Assembly (NCBI RefSeq): GCF_009363895.1
Contig: NZ_CP045434.1
Location: 620,001-684,000, forward strand
Direction of reading: 5' to 3'
Length of the DNA stretch: 64,000 nucleotides
DNA from: Sphingomonas ginsengisoli An et al. 2013
Lineage (GTDB): Bacteria > Pseudomonadota > Alphaproteobacteria > Sphingomonadales > Sphingomonadaceae
In this document: piece by piece, positions 17,850 through 26,996 of the stretch
Numbering within the stretch: position 1 is the stretch's first letter
Layout of the letters: every line of letters starts with the position of its first letter
Notes under the pieces: generated by a model
The model's database searches: none
The model's input: the letters and a program-made list of their open reading frames with translations, nothing else
What the model was told of the DNA's origin: nothing
Program-made: the position numbers and the translations under genes

Positions 17850-19172
17850 TCAGGCGGCGACGGTCGCCGCGGGAACGCCGATGCCGCGATAGCTCAGGCC
17901 AACGCGCGTCGCCTCGGCGGCTTCGTAGACGTTGCGCAGGTCGATCAGCGCCTTGCCGCGCATTACGCTGGCCAGCTTGCGCAAGTCGAGCGCGCGGAAC
18001 TCATCCCACTCGGTCACGAGCACGAGCGCGTCCGCCTCGTTCGCCGCGGCGTATGCATCGGCGGCGAATTCGACGTTGTTGAGCAACGGCCGGGCGGCCT
18101 CGATGCCGACCGGATCGAACGCGGCGACGGTCGCGCCGCCCTCCTGAAGCTTGGCGATCAGCGACAAGCTGGGCGCGTCACGCATGTCGTCGGTGTTCGG
18201 CTTGAACGTGAGGCCGAGCACGCCGATTTTCTTGCCCTCGAGGCTGCCGCCGAGCGCATCGCGGACCCGGTCGGCCATCTTATTCTTGCGCTCCTCGTTA
18301 ACCGCGACAACGCTGCCGACGATCCGCATCGGGACCCCGTGGCTGTCGCCGGTCTGGAGCAGCGCCAGCGTGTCCTTGGGGAAGCAGCTGCCGCCATAGC
18401 CAGGGCCGGCATGGAGGAACTTGGGGCCGATCCGGTTGTCGAGCCCGATCCCGCGCGCGACCTCCTGGACGTCGCCGCCGACGACTTCACACAGGTCGGC
18501 GATCTCGTTGATGAAGCTGATCTTGGTCGCGAGAAAAGCGTTGGCCGCATATTTGATCAGTTCGGCCGTTCGGCGGCCGGTGAACAGGATCGGCGCCTTG
18601 TTGAGAAAAAGCGGTCGATAGATTTCGCGGAGCACCTCGCGGGCGTGATCGTCCTCGGCGCCGACCACGATCCGGTCGGGGATCTTGAAGTCGCGGATCG
18701 CCGCGCCCTCGCGGAGGAATTCGGGGTTGGAGGCGACGCTCGTGCCCTCGGGGGCATTGTTGTCGGAAAGGATCTTGGCGATCTCGTCACCGGTGCCGAC
18801 CGGGACGGTCGACTTGGTGACGATCACCGCCGGCTTGACCAGCGCGCCGGCAATCTCCTTGGCAGCGGCGTAGACATATTTGAGGTCGGCATGGCCGTCG
18901 CTCGGCCGCGTCGGAGTGCCGACCGCGATGAACACCGCGTCGGCCGTATCGATCGCCGGTTTCAGTTCGGTGGTGAAATGCAGCCGGCCCTTTTGAACGT
19001 TATGGCTAACGATCGCCTCGAGCCCCGGCTCCCAGATCGGCATGCGACCCTCATGCAGCCCGTCAATCTTGCTCTTGTCCTTGTCGACGCAAGTGACCTG
19101 ATGCCCGAAGTCGGCGAAACAGGCGCCGGAGACGAGGCCGACATAACCGGTACCGATCATCACGATATGCAT
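17850..19172 (-). CDS. ugd: UDP-glucose 6-dehydrogenase
   Basis: Oxidises UDP-glucose to UDP-glucuronate for an acidic polysaccharide. 440 residues, normal length. It starts MHIVMIGTGYVGLVSGACF (NAD-binding GxGxxG), has FLREGAAIRDF, the catalytic cysteine in GYGGSCFPKDT at about residue 260, and the C-terminal GLTFKPNTDDMRDAPS UDP-binding motif. It leads a minus-strand group with the amino-sugar genes and is divergent from dnaE across a 138-base gap. Confidence 0.97.
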   Translation of the reverse strand: MHIVMIGTGYVGLVSGACFADFGHQVTCVDKDKSKIDGLHEGRMPIWEPGLEAIVSHNVQKGRLHFTTELKPAIDTADAVFIAVGTPTRPSDGHADLKYVYAAAKEIAGALVKPAVIVTKSTVPVGTGDEIAKILSDNNAPEGTSVASNPEFLREGAAIRDFKIPDRIVVGAEDDHAREVLREIYRPLFLNKAPILFTGRRTAELIKYAANAFLATKISFINEIADLCEVVGGDVQEVARGIGLDNRIGPKFLHAGPGYGGSCFPKDTLALLQTGDSHGVPMRIVGSVVAVNEERKNKMADRVRDALGGSLEGKKIGVLGLTFKPNTDDMRDAPSLSLIAKLQEGGATVAAFDPVGIEAARPLLNNVEFAADAYAAANEADALVLVTEWDEFRALDLRKLASVMRGKALIDLRNVYEAAEATRVGLSYRGIGVPAATVAA

Positions 19173-19310
19173 GAGGGAAGAACGCGTCCTGCTGGGAGAA
19201 GTGGGGTGCGCTTTACCCAGCCCGCGCGGTGCTGGCTAGGGCGGGCGAAAGCGGTGGATAAGTTGGACGGGCGCGCTTTCCCTGCCGGCGGTGCGGGTTA
19301 TATCTGCTTG

Positions 19311-22300
19311 ATGGTCTTCGTTCCGCTGCGGGTCTTCTCTTCCTTTACCATGCTCGAAGGAGCAATGGAGCCGTCCGACATTGCCAAGCAGGCGCGCAAG
19401 CTCGGCTTTCCCGCCGCCGCGCTGACCGATCGCAACGGCCTTTACGCCGCGATGGCCTTCTCCGATTACTGCAAGGGGGAGGGGGTGCAGCCGGTGATCG
19501 GCGCGACCATCGGGCTCGCTCGACCGGGCGACCTGCCCGGCGGCGGTCTCGACTGGCTCGTGCTGCTCGCCAAAGACGAGGAGGGCTATGCCAACCTTTG
19601 CAAGCTGGTCTCGACCGCGCACATGGCGCGGCCCGATACGTCCGATCCGCATGTCGATTTCGCGACGCTGGCAGCGCTGAGCGACGGGCTGATCGCGCTG
19701 ACCGCGGGCGGGGAGGGCACCGCCGTGCGCCTGCTCGCCGAAGGGCAGGGCGGGGCGGCACGCCGCTGGCTCGAACGGCTGCGCGGGACCTTCGGCGATC
19801 GCCTCTACGTCGAGATTTCGCGTCGCGGCGATCCGGCGGAGGAGCAGGCCGAAGCGGCGCTGATCGACCTAGCCTATGAGCTCGACCTGCCGCTGGTCGC
19901 GACCAACCCCGCGCTCTACGCCGAACCGCATTTCCATGCTGCCCACGATGCGCTGCTGTGCATCGCCAGCTCGTCCCAAGTCGACAGCGCCAATCGCGAG
20001 AGCAGCAGCGAGGACGCCTGGCTCAAGCCAGCCGCGGCGATGGAGGAACTCTTCTCCGATGTGCCCGAGGCGCTCGCCAACACCGCGGTGGTCGCCCATC
20101 GCTGCGCGGTCGCGGCGCCCAAGCGCAAGCCGATCCTGCCGCGCCTGAGCGACGACGAGGACGAGCAGCTCCGCCGCGACGCCCACGCCGGGCTCGATGC
20201 GCGACTGGCGGGACGGAGCGACGAGGACCTCGCCCGCTATCGCGAACGGCTCGACTTCGAGATCGACGTCATCGCCCGGATGGGCTTTTCGGGCTACTTT
20301 CTGATCGTCGCCGACTTTATCAAATGGGCCAAGGCGAACGACATTCCGGTGGGGCCGGGGCGTGGGTCGGGCGCCGGCTCGGTGGTCGCCTGGGCGCTGA
20401 CCATCACCGACCTGGACCCGCTCGAACTCAACCTGCTGTTCGAGCGGTTCCTCAATCCCGAGCGCGTGTCGATGCCCGACTTCGACATCGACTTCTGCGA
20501 AACCCACCGCGACAAGGTGATCAGCTACGTCCAGCAGAAATATGGGCGGGACCGTGTCGCCCAAATCATCACCTTCGGTCGCCTGAAAGCCCGCGCGGTG
20601 CTCAAGGACACCGGCCGCGTGCTGCAGATGAGCTATGGCCATGTCGACCGCCTGGCCAAGCTGGTGCCTAGCCACCCGACCGACCCGTGGACCTTGAGCC
20701 GCGCGCTCGGCCGCGACCCGAAGAAGCCCAACGACCGCGTTCCCGAACTCATCCACGAGCTCGAAACCGACGCCCAGGTGAAGCGGCTGCTCGACCTGGC
20801 GATGAAGCTCGAGGGGCTGCCCCGCCATGCCTCGACCCATGCTGCCGGCGTCGTGATCGGCGACCGTCCGCTCGAGGAGCTGGTTCCCCTCCACCGCGAT
20901 CCGCGCTCGGACATGCCGGTCACCCAGTTCGACATGAAATATGTCGAGGCGGCGGGCCTGGTGAAGTTCGACTTCCTCGGACTGAAGACGCTGTCAGTGC
21001 TCAAGGAAGGACAGCGCCTGCTCAGGCAAAGCGGGGTCGAGGTCGATTTCGCCGCACTCGGCTGGGACGATCCGGCGGTCTACGAGTTGCTCCAGCGCGG
21101 TGACACCGTCGGTGTCTTCCAGCTCGAATCCGAGGGCATGCGGCGGACGCTGGCGGCGGTCCGGCCGACCAATTTCGGCGACATCATCGCGCTGGTCTCG
21201 CTCTATCGGCCGGGGCCGATGGACAACATCCCGCTGTTCGGCGACCGAAAGAACGGCCGCGCCAGAATCGAATATCCCCATCCGCTGCTCGAGGAGGTGC
21301 TGAAGGAGACCTACGGCATCTTCGTCTACCAGGAGCAGGTGATGCAGGCCGCGCAGGTGCTGGCCGGCTACAGCCTCGGCGAAGCCGATCTGTTGCGCCG
21401 CGCGATGGGCAAGAAGATCAAGGCCGAGATGGACGCCCAGCGGGCCCGCTTCGTCGAGGGCTGCGCCGACAAGGACATCTCGCCCGCCAAGGCCAACGAG
21501 CTGTTCGATTTGATCGACAAGTTCGCCGGCTACGGCTTCAACAAGAGCCACGCGGCCGCCTATGCCTTGGTCGCCTATCACACCGCCTGGCTGAAAGCGC
21601 ATCACCCGGCCGAGTTCTTCGCCGCGTCGATGAGCTTCGACATGCACCAGACGGACAAAATGTGCCTGTTCGCCGACGATCTTCGGCGGCTTGGGCACGA
21701 ATTGCTTCCGCCTGACGTCAACGCGAGCGAAGCCGATTTCTCGGTCGAGGACGGCAAGGTCCGCTATGCGCTCGGTGCGCTCAAGGGTGTCGGCGAGGCG
21801 GCGATGGCCGATTTGGTTCGCGAGCGGAAGCAGGCGAGCGCCTTCGCCAGCCTCGACATGTTCGCCGAGCGGGTCGACCCGCGGCTGCTTAATCGCCGCC
21901 AGCTCGAGAGTCTGGCCGCCGCCGGGGCGTTCGACCGATTGAACCCCGATCGGGCGGCGGTGTTTGCCGGCGCCGAGCTCATTCTCGCCCATGCTGCCAG
22001 CGCGCACGAGCAGCGGACGAGCGGGCAGGGCGGCCTGTTCGGCGGCCCCGGCGACAGCCAGGTCGCGCCGATCCGCCTGCCGCGCGAGAGCCGCTGGTCG
22101 CTGGCCGAGCGGATGGCGGCCGAGCGCGAGGCATTCGGTTTCTACTTCTCGGCGCATCCAGTCGACCATCACCGGCATCTGCTCAAGGCGCACCGCGTGC
22201 GGCTGAGCAGTGAGCTTGGAGCGGTGCCGCTTCCCGCCGACGGCGGCCGGGCCGGGGCGACCATGGCCGGCCTGGTCGAGGAAGCGCGTTGGCGAACCTC

Positions 22301-22769
22301 GCAAAAGGGTCGCCGCTTCCTGATGGCGCGGATGAGCGACAGCGGCGGCCAGTTCGATGCCACCGTGTTCGATGACGATGCGTCGGCCGCGGTCGAGGCG
22401 GCGGCCAAGGGCGGGCAATGCGGCCTGCTGACGGTCGAGCTCGACCGGCGTCCGGGGGAGGAACAGCCGCGGGTGACGATCAAGCGTTTCCAGCCACTCG
22501 AAGACCTTGCTCGTCGCAGTCGGCTCGAGCTCACCATCCGCTGCAGCGATGCCGCGCGAATGGCCGAACTCGGCGCCGAGCTCGCCAAGGTCGAAGGCGG
22601 GACAGGGCTGGTGCGCCTGATCACGACGCTCGCCGACGGCAACGAGGCGACCTTGCTGCTCGGCCGCAATTACGTCCTCGACGCCGAGCTGGCGGCGCGG
22701 CTCGAGCGGATCGCCGGTAACGAGGCGGTCACGCTGGGCGTTCAGGAAGCCTTGCGGCTGGTCGGATAA
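19311..22769 (+). CDS. dnaE: DNA polymerase III alpha subunit
   Basis: Replicative polymerase, 1152 residues. Domains in order: PHP (about 1-270), palm/fingers with catalytic Asp390 and Asp392 in MPDFDIDFC and Asp554 in KFDFLGLKTL, a helix-hairpin-helix region near 810, an OB fold (about 960-1040) and a short C-terminal domain. The start MVFVPLRVFSSFTML lacks the PHP metal histidines of the usual HLHVHS motif, so PHP activity is unlikely. The open frame continues upstream to 17688 only as the antisense of ugd. A terminator hairpin follows the stop. Confidence 0.97.
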   Translation: MVFVPLRVFSSFTMLEGAMEPSDIAKQARKLGFPAAALTDRNGLYAAMAFSDYCKGEGVQPVIGATIGLARPGDLPGGGLDWLVLLAKDEEGYANLCKLVSTAHMARPDTSDPHVDFATLAALSDGLIALTAGGEGTAVRLLAEGQGGAARRWLERLRGTFGDRLYVEISRRGDPAEEQAEAALIDLAYELDLPLVATNPALYAEPHFHAAHDALLCIASSSQVDSANRESSSEDAWLKPAAAMEELFSDVPEALANTAVVAHRCAVAAPKRKPILPRLSDDEDEQLRRDAHAGLDARLAGRSDEDLARYRERLDFEIDVIARMGFSGYFLIVADFIKWAKANDIPVGPGRGSGAGSVVAWALTITDLDPLELNLLFERFLNPERVSMPDFDIDFCETHRDKVISYVQQKYGRDRVAQIITFGRLKARAVLKDTGRVLQMSYGHVDRLAKLVPSHPTDPWTLSRALGRDPKKPNDRVPELIHELETDAQVKRLLDLAMKLEGLPRHASTHAAGVVIGDRPLEELVPLHRDPRSDMPVTQFDMKYVEAAGLVKFDFLGLKTLSVLKEGQRLLRQSGVEVDFAALGWDDPAVYELLQRGDTVGVFQLESEGMRRTLAAVRPTNFGDIIALVSLYRPGPMDNIPLFGDRKNGRARIEYPHPLLEEVLKETYGIFVYQEQVMQAAQVLAGYSLGEADLLRRAMGKKIKAEMDAQRARFVEGCADKDISPAKANELFDLIDKFAGYGFNKSHAAAYALVAYHTAWLKAHHPAEFFAASMSFDMHQTDKMCLFADDLRRLGHELLPPDVNASEADFSVEDGKVRYALGALKGVGEAAMADLVRERKQASAFASLDMFAERVDPRLLNRRQLESLAAAGAFDRLNPDRAAVFAGAELILAHAASAHEQRTSGQGGLFGGPGDSQVAPIRLPRESRWSLAERMAAEREAFGFYFSAHPVDHHRHLLKAHRVRLSSELGAVPLPADGGRAGATMAGLVEEARWRTSQKGRRFLMARMSDSGGQFDATVFDDDASAAVEAAAKGGQCGLLTVELDRRPGEEQPRVTIKRFQPLEDLARRSRLELTIRCSDAARMAELGAELAKVEGGTGLVRLITTLADGNEATLLLGRNYVLDAELAARLERIAGNEAVTLGVQEALRLVG

Positions 22770-22774
22770 GACAG

Positions 22775-22807
22775 AGGGCGGAAACGGCCACGCCGCTTCC
22801 GCCCTTG
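22775..22807. terminator. Bidirectional terminator hairpin after dnaE
   Basis: AGGGCGGAA (22775-22783) pairs perfectly with TTCCGCCCT (22797-22805), and the inner CGG/CCG bases can extend the stem. It begins five bases after the dnaE stop and lies between two convergent genes. There is no long T run on either side, so efficiency is uncertain. Confidence 0.65.
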
Positions 22808-22828
22808 TCCGCTTCGAGGCGCGCAGCC

Positions 22829-23482
22829 TCAGAGCATCTTGATCCCTTCCTTGTTCATCAGGCTGGTGATCTTCGCATTCTGCTCATCATCAAGCTCGGC
22901 CTTGAATTGGGGGAAGACCTGCTCCTCCTCCATCTTCGCGTGCGCGGCGACGAGGTCGCGGAACTTCTGCACCCGATCGAGAAAGTCGGGCGCATCTTTC
23001 GCCATATTCTCAAGCTCGTAGAGGAAGGTCTTCACATAGCCATGCTCATGCTCGAGATGGTCCGCGTCGACCGCGTCATTGGCCTGCCTTAGCGCCGGAT
23101 AGACGACCTGCTCTTCCTGGTGGGCATGCTTGTTGAGTCCGTAGTGAAGCGCCTTGACGAGTGCCGTGCGCTTGCCCGTTTCGCTGTCGTCGGTTGCCAG
23201 CAACAGGTCGAACTTGGCCAGCGTCGCCTTGTGCTCGAGCTTGAGGATCTCGTCCCACTGATTGCCCGCGGCCATCGACTCGCTGGTCTGCATCAGGAAC
23301 TTGCGCGCCCAGTTGGCACCGATGCCGATCGCCGCGCCGGCGGCCAGTGCACCGAGGATCGGTGCCACGTCCGACGCGTCTAAATCGCCGAAGCTGAAGG
23401 CGCTGCGGTCCTTGGGGTTGCCGCGAGCATTGCGGCCCTGGTTAAAAGTCTTGCGGTCACGGGTCTCGCTACGCGTCGCCAT
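22829..23482 (-). CDS. Hemerythrin HHE domain protein
   Basis: A 217-residue protein. Residues 1-60 hold a basic leader and a hydrophobic Gly/Ala stretch (ILGALAAGAAIGIGANWAR) that may be a membrane anchor. The rest is a four-helix hemerythrin-like domain with the metal-ligand pattern in LEHKATLAKFD, NKHAHQEEQVVYPAL, DHLEHEHGYVK and AAHAKMEEEQVFPQF. It probably binds a di-iron centre for oxygen, NO or redox stress sensing; the ligand is not predictable. It stands alone downstream of mtgA. Confidence 0.88.
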   Translation of the reverse strand: MATRSETRDRKTFNQGRNARGNPKDRSAFSFGDLDASDVAPILGALAAGAAIGIGANWARKFLMQTSESMAAGNQWDEILKLEHKATLAKFDLLLATDDSETGKRTALVKALHYGLNKHAHQEEQVVYPALRQANDAVDADHLEHEHGYVKTFLYELENMAKDAPDFLDRVQKFRDLVAAHAKMEEEQVFPQFKAELDDEQNAKITSLMNKEGIKML

Positions 23483-23559
23483 GTCTACTCTCCTGATGGG
23501 GAACTCGCTGGCTCAACCGCTCGGAGAGTGGCGTCGTTCCTCTTGCGAGGCGTTTTCAA

Positions 23560-24543
23560 TCAGTTGCTGTTCGCTTGCGGCGGCGGCAGGTCTGCCTCTC
23601 CCGATGGCTGCGACGGAGTAGCTTCCTCGGGACGAGTGGCGCCAGTCGGCGCTGGTTGGTCAGTGACAGGCGCGGGGGCGGGAGCTGAGGGAAGCTCGCT
23701 GATCGGCGCCTCGATCGGCGGCAACGGCTTCGCGCTTTCATATTGCGCCCCCGGATCGACCGGCGGTTTGCGGCTCGGCGGCGGGGCGCGATTCACCGGC
23801 GGCGGGCTGCCGGCATAGACGCACCCATCGAGCCCGTCGCGGGCGACCACGCCGATCCGCGCCGCGATGCTGTTGCCGTAGCGGCGGGTGAAGCCCTTGG
23901 GCGAGATCGCGCCACGCTCCTTGGGCAAGGGAAGGATGGCGGCGATCCGGGCCGCCTCGACAGCACTCATCGCACTGGCGTCATGGCCGTAATAGCGCTC
24001 GGATCCGGCGTTCACGCCATAGGTGCCGATGCCCGTCTCGGCGAGGTTGAGGTAGACCTCCATGATCCGCCGCTTGCCCCACAGATGCTCGATGAGGAAA
24101 GTGAACCACGCCTCGACGCCTTTGCGAGCATAGCCGCCGCCCTGCCAGAGGAAGGCGTTCTTGGCGGTCTGCTGGCTGATCGTCGAGCCGCCGCGGATGC
24201 GGCCTCCCGAAGCATTACGCTGGAGCGCCGCCTCGATCGCGTCATAGTCGAAGCCGTGATGGCGGCAGAACTTGCTGTCTTCGGCGGCGATCGCGGCGCG
24301 CACCATGTCGCGGTCGATGCGGTCGATGCCCAACCATTCGCGCTTAGCCCCGCGCCCGGCGAGCACGTCGCCAAGCATGGTGACGGTGATTGGCGGATTG
24401 ATGAAGCGATACAGTCCGACCCAAAGGACGGAGAGGAGCAGGACGAACAGGATCAGCTTGACGAGGCCGAGCAGAACGCGGTGGGGCCACGACCGCGCAG
24501 GCCGCTTGCGCTTGTAACGGGGAATGGCAGGGGAGCGCGCCAT
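23560..24543 (-). CDS. mtgA: Monofunctional biosynthetic peptidoglycan transglycosylase
   Basis: Polymerises lipid II on the periplasmic side of the inner membrane. One membrane segment (LVKLILFVLLLSVLWVGLY) precedes a GT51 domain with AAEDSKFCRHHGFD, RGGSTISQQTAKN, LIEHLWGKRRIMEVYLNLAE and YYGHDA. The protein is 327 residues, longer than typical MtgA (about 230-245), because of a Pro-rich tail of about 90 residues (PPPSRKPPVDPGAQYE and on). The ATG at 24543 is preferred to the GTG just before it. Confidence 0.93.
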   Translation of the reverse strand: MARSPAIPRYKRKRPARSWPHRVLLGLVKLILFVLLLSVLWVGLYRFINPPITVTMLGDVLAGRGAKREWLGIDRIDRDMVRAAIAAEDSKFCRHHGFDYDAIEAALQRNASGGRIRGGSTISQQTAKNAFLWQGGGYARKGVEAWFTFLIEHLWGKRRIMEVYLNLAETGIGTYGVNAGSERYYGHDASAMSAVEAARIAAILPLPKERGAISPKGFTRRYGNSIAARIGVVARDGLDGCVYAGSPPPVNRAPPPSRKPPVDPGAQYESAKPLPPIEAPISELPSAPAPAPVTDQPAPTGATRPEEATPSQPSGEADLPPPQANSN

Positions 24544-24585
24544 CACGCCGGGCTAACGAACCCGTCGGCGAGTGTCGAGCGGGCT

Positions 24586-24792
24586 TCAGCGATCGGCGTG
24601 CGCTACGTCCGCCTCATATTGCAGCGCCATGTTCCGCAGTACATCGGCAGCCTGCCGGTCCGAAATGTTGGCGGCAAGGCGACGGCAACGCTCCGCCTTG
24701 TCGGTGAGGCTCTCGCTAGCCGCGACCGGCGGCGACGCGGGCTCAGTGGAGACGAGACTATCCTTGGGCAAGGTCTCTGAAACTCTCGGCAA
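24586..24792 (-). CDS. Small conserved-type protein, unknown function
   Basis: 68 residues. The C-terminal half, KAERCRRLAANISDRQAADVLRNMA and QYEADVAHA (overlong helix given in parts), resembles short alphaproteobacterial helical proteins of unknown function with an ECRRLA...LRxxAxxYE pattern. The N terminus is Ser/Pro-rich and low in information. The TTG start at 24792 has no clear ribosome site, and a second TTG at 24771 is as likely. It lies 42 bases upstream of mtgA on the same strand. Confidence 0.5.
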   Translation of the reverse strand: MPRVSETLPKDSLVSTEPASPPVAASESLTDKAERCRRLAANISDRQAADVLRNMALQYEADVAHADR

Positions 24793-24915
24793 TGAGGAAG
24801 CGGTCGGCCTCGATCGAAGCCGACCTCCGCCCGTTAACAGGCCAATGGCTGTCGGGTTCCCGACATCAACGCGAAATCAGCTTTGCGCAGAAGTCGTTGC
24901 CCGCAGGCAACAGGG

Positions 24916-25437
24916 TCAGAGCGCGACTTCAGCCTGATTTTCGTGGTGATGGTCCTTGCCTGGATCGCGGCCCAGCGCGCGCAATGCCGCGGCGACCAGC
25001 GTCGCGCCCGCCTCGGCCTTCCAGATTTCGGCCTTTTCGGTGTCGAAGCGGAGCAGCTGCAGATCGGGATCGTCCTTGCCATCCTTGTACCAGCTGGCGA
25101 CGAACGGATTCCACAACTTCTCGACAATGGCCCGGTCCTCGAGCGCGACCAGGGTTCCATGGATGTGGGCGAACAGGTCGTGGCCCTTGGCGACGTAGGT
25201 GCAGACCACGCGGTTGTTGCGGCCGAGGCCCTGAACGATCGCCTCGGACTTGGCGCCGAAGAAGTAGATCGTCCCGCCGTCCTTCTTGTCGGCACCGTCG
25301 GGTGCGTCGATCTGCGCCGTCCACGGGCGGGTGCGGCTGTCCTCGACGCCCTCGAGCCCGATCATCACGAACGGTGAGCCCGCCAGCTCTTTCCAGAACT
25401 GTTCTTTGAGCTCCTGCGAGCGGTCGGCGTCGGCCAT
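24916..25437 (-). CDS. Pyridoxamine-5'-phosphate-oxidase-like flavin-binding protein (general stress protein 26 family)
   Basis: A 173-residue split-barrel protein. FWKELAGSPFVMIGLEG, RPWTAQIDAP and IYFFGAKSEAIVQGLGRN match the FMN/F420-binding barrel of the GSP26-like family. ALEDRAIVEKLWNPFVASW with its DDPDLQLLRFD follow-on is the family's conserved C-terminal part. The start MADADRSQE is chosen at 25437. Its substrate is unknown. It follows the NYN-domain gene by 61 bases. Confidence 0.88.
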   Translation of the reverse strand: MADADRSQELKEQFWKELAGSPFVMIGLEGVEDSRTRPWTAQIDAPDGADKKDGGTIYFFGAKSEAIVQGLGRNNRVVCTYVAKGHDLFAHIHGTLVALEDRAIVEKLWNPFVASWYKDGKDDPDLQLLRFDTEKAEIWKAEAGATLVAAALRALGRDPGKDHHHENQAEVAL

Positions 25438-25498
25438 GATGATGTTCCTTCTCGATTGTCCGGTTGGGATTCCGAACGGAGAAGGAGCGGGGAGGTTC

Positions 25499-26191
25499 CT
25501 AGCGCAGCCGGCGGACCAGTTGCACCCCGTCGGGCGAGGTCCGCACATCGAAGTTGGGCAGCGAGCGGATGAGATCGCCCAGTCGCGAGAAGCCGTAATT
25601 GCGCGCTGCGAAGGAGGAAACGGCCTTGGCCCGCTGCCCGACCTCGGCCAGCGGCGCATAGCCTTCCTCGTCGCGCTTGCTGGCCTTCCAGGCGGCGCCA
25701 AGCACCTTGAGCAGTTCGTCGTCGACCCCGGTCGATTCTTCACTGTCGCCGGCGGCGTCGGCAAGCGCGGCGACGTCGAAGAAGCGGGTGCAGCTGTTCT
25801 GGAAGCTGATCGGCGTCTTGGCGGTGCCAAAGCCGTAGACGGGGAGGCCGTCCTCGCGGATCCGCTGGGCCAGCGGGAGGAAATCGCTGTCGCTGCTGAC
25901 GATGCCGAAGCCGTCGACATGACCGCGGAAGAGCAGGTCCATCGCGTCGATGGTCATCCGCATGTCGGTCGCCGACTTGCCCTTGACCACATCGAATTGT
26001 TGCACCGGGATGATCGAATGGGCGGTGCTGAGCTGACCCCAGCCTTTGAGCGAGGGTTTCTGCCAATTGCCGTAGGCGCGGCGGATATTGATCGTGCCGA
26101 GCTCCCCCAACACCAGCAGCACCTCGTCGAGATGATCGGGCGACGCATTGTCGGCATCGATCAGCAACGCGATGTTGGCTTCCTGGCTCAT
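25499..26191 (-). CDS. NYN (PIN-like) domain protein with C-terminal OST-HTH/LOTUS-like domain
   Basis: 230 residues. The NYN/DUF88 nuclease-like domain (1-145) has acidic residues in NIALLIDADNASPDHLDEV, KSATDMRMTIDAMDLLF and GIVSSDSDFLPLAQRIRE, the arrangement expected for metal-dependent RNA cleavage. A winged-helix-like C-terminal part (about 160-230) has YGFSRLGDLIRSLPNFDV, as in OST-HTH domains that bind RNA. The start overlaps the carbonic anhydrase stop by four bases, so they share a transcript. RNA substrate unknown. Confidence 0.86.
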   Translation of the reverse strand: MSQEANIALLIDADNASPDHLDEVLLVLGELGTINIRRAYGNWQKPSLKGWGQLSTAHSIIPVQQFDVVKGKSATDMRMTIDAMDLLFRGHVDGFGIVSSDSDFLPLAQRIREDGLPVYGFGTAKTPISFQNSCTRFFDVAALADAAGDSEESTGVDDELLKVLGAAWKASKRDEEGYAPLAEVGQRAKAVSSFAARNYGFSRLGDLIRSLPNFDVRTSPDGVQLVRRLR

Positions 26192-26823
26192 TCGGCTGCC
26201 GCGGTCTCGGCGACCTCCTCGAAACGACCCGTGGCCTCGTCCAGCTCGCGCAGCTTGCCCTCGGCGATTGCGAAATGGCAGCCGTGGAGCTGAAGCTCGC
26301 CGCTCGCCTCACGCTCGGCGACGAAGGGGAAGGAGCGCAAATTGTCGAGGCTAGTCCGCACGCCTTCATATTCGAGCGCCCGCTGCGGGTCGTCGACATG
26401 CCGGGCCTTGACCCGCTCCGCGGCGGGTTCGAGCAGTTCGATCCAGCGATCGATGAAAATGCGGTTGGGGTCGCCATGGCCGCCGAGCGCCGCGCTCACG
26501 CCGCCGCACTGGCCGTGACCCATCACCATAATGTGCCGCACCTTGAGGTGGGTGACGCCAAACTCGAGCGCGGCGCTGACGCCGTGAAGGCCGCCACCCA
26601 GCTCGAACGGCGGCACAAGGTTGGCGATGTTACGCAGGATGAAGGCCTGGCCGGGCTCGATATCGAAGATGGTGGCGGGATCGACCCGGCTGTCGCAGCA
26701 GCCGATGATCATCACCGGCGGCGACTGTCCCTCCGCGAGACTGGCCCAGCGGCGCCGTTCGGCATCGTAACGATCGTGCCGGAAGCGATGATAGCCGCGC
26801 ATCAGCGCCTGATATTCGGACAC
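26188..26823 (-). CDS. Beta-class carbonic anhydrase
   Basis: Zinc enzyme interconverting CO2 and bicarbonate. 211 residues. Zinc ligands and the Asp-Arg dyad are in IIGCCDSRVDPATIF and MVMGHGQCGGVSAAL; NIANLVPPFE is also typical. The start is taken at the GTG at 26823 (SEYQALMRGYHRFRHD), because residues further upstream look non-coding. The gene is followed without gap by the NYN gene and is divergent from the lipoprotein. Confidence 0.93.
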   Translation of the reverse strand: MSEYQALMRGYHRFRHDRYDAERRRWASLAEGQSPPVMIIGCCDSRVDPATIFDIEPGQAFILRNIANLVPPFELGGGLHGVSAALEFGVTHLKVRHIMVMGHGQCGGVSAALGGHGDPNRIFIDRWIELLEPAAERVKARHVDDPQRALEYEGVRTSLDNLRSFPFVAEREASGELQLHGCHFAIAEGKLRELDEATGRFEEVAETAAAE

Positions 26824-26996
26824 CTGCTGAGTAACTCCCCTTTGCCGTCCGCCCAACGCGAACGAGCGCCAACGGTTTCGCTTGCCGCCCGCTAAGCTCG
26901 CCCGCCGCGCTTGGCAAACGGGCGCTAGGGAACTTGGGAGCCATTTCAACTCTTGTTGCGCCCGAGAGCCGGAGCAAAACGAAGGAGTTCAGGGAA

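Noticed and set aside
17688..19310. Open frame on the plus strand that extends dnaE upstream by 541 codons
   Set aside because: It is antisense to ugd, composed of Arg/Ala/Gly-rich residues without any domain, and the DnaE family begins at MVFVPLRVF.
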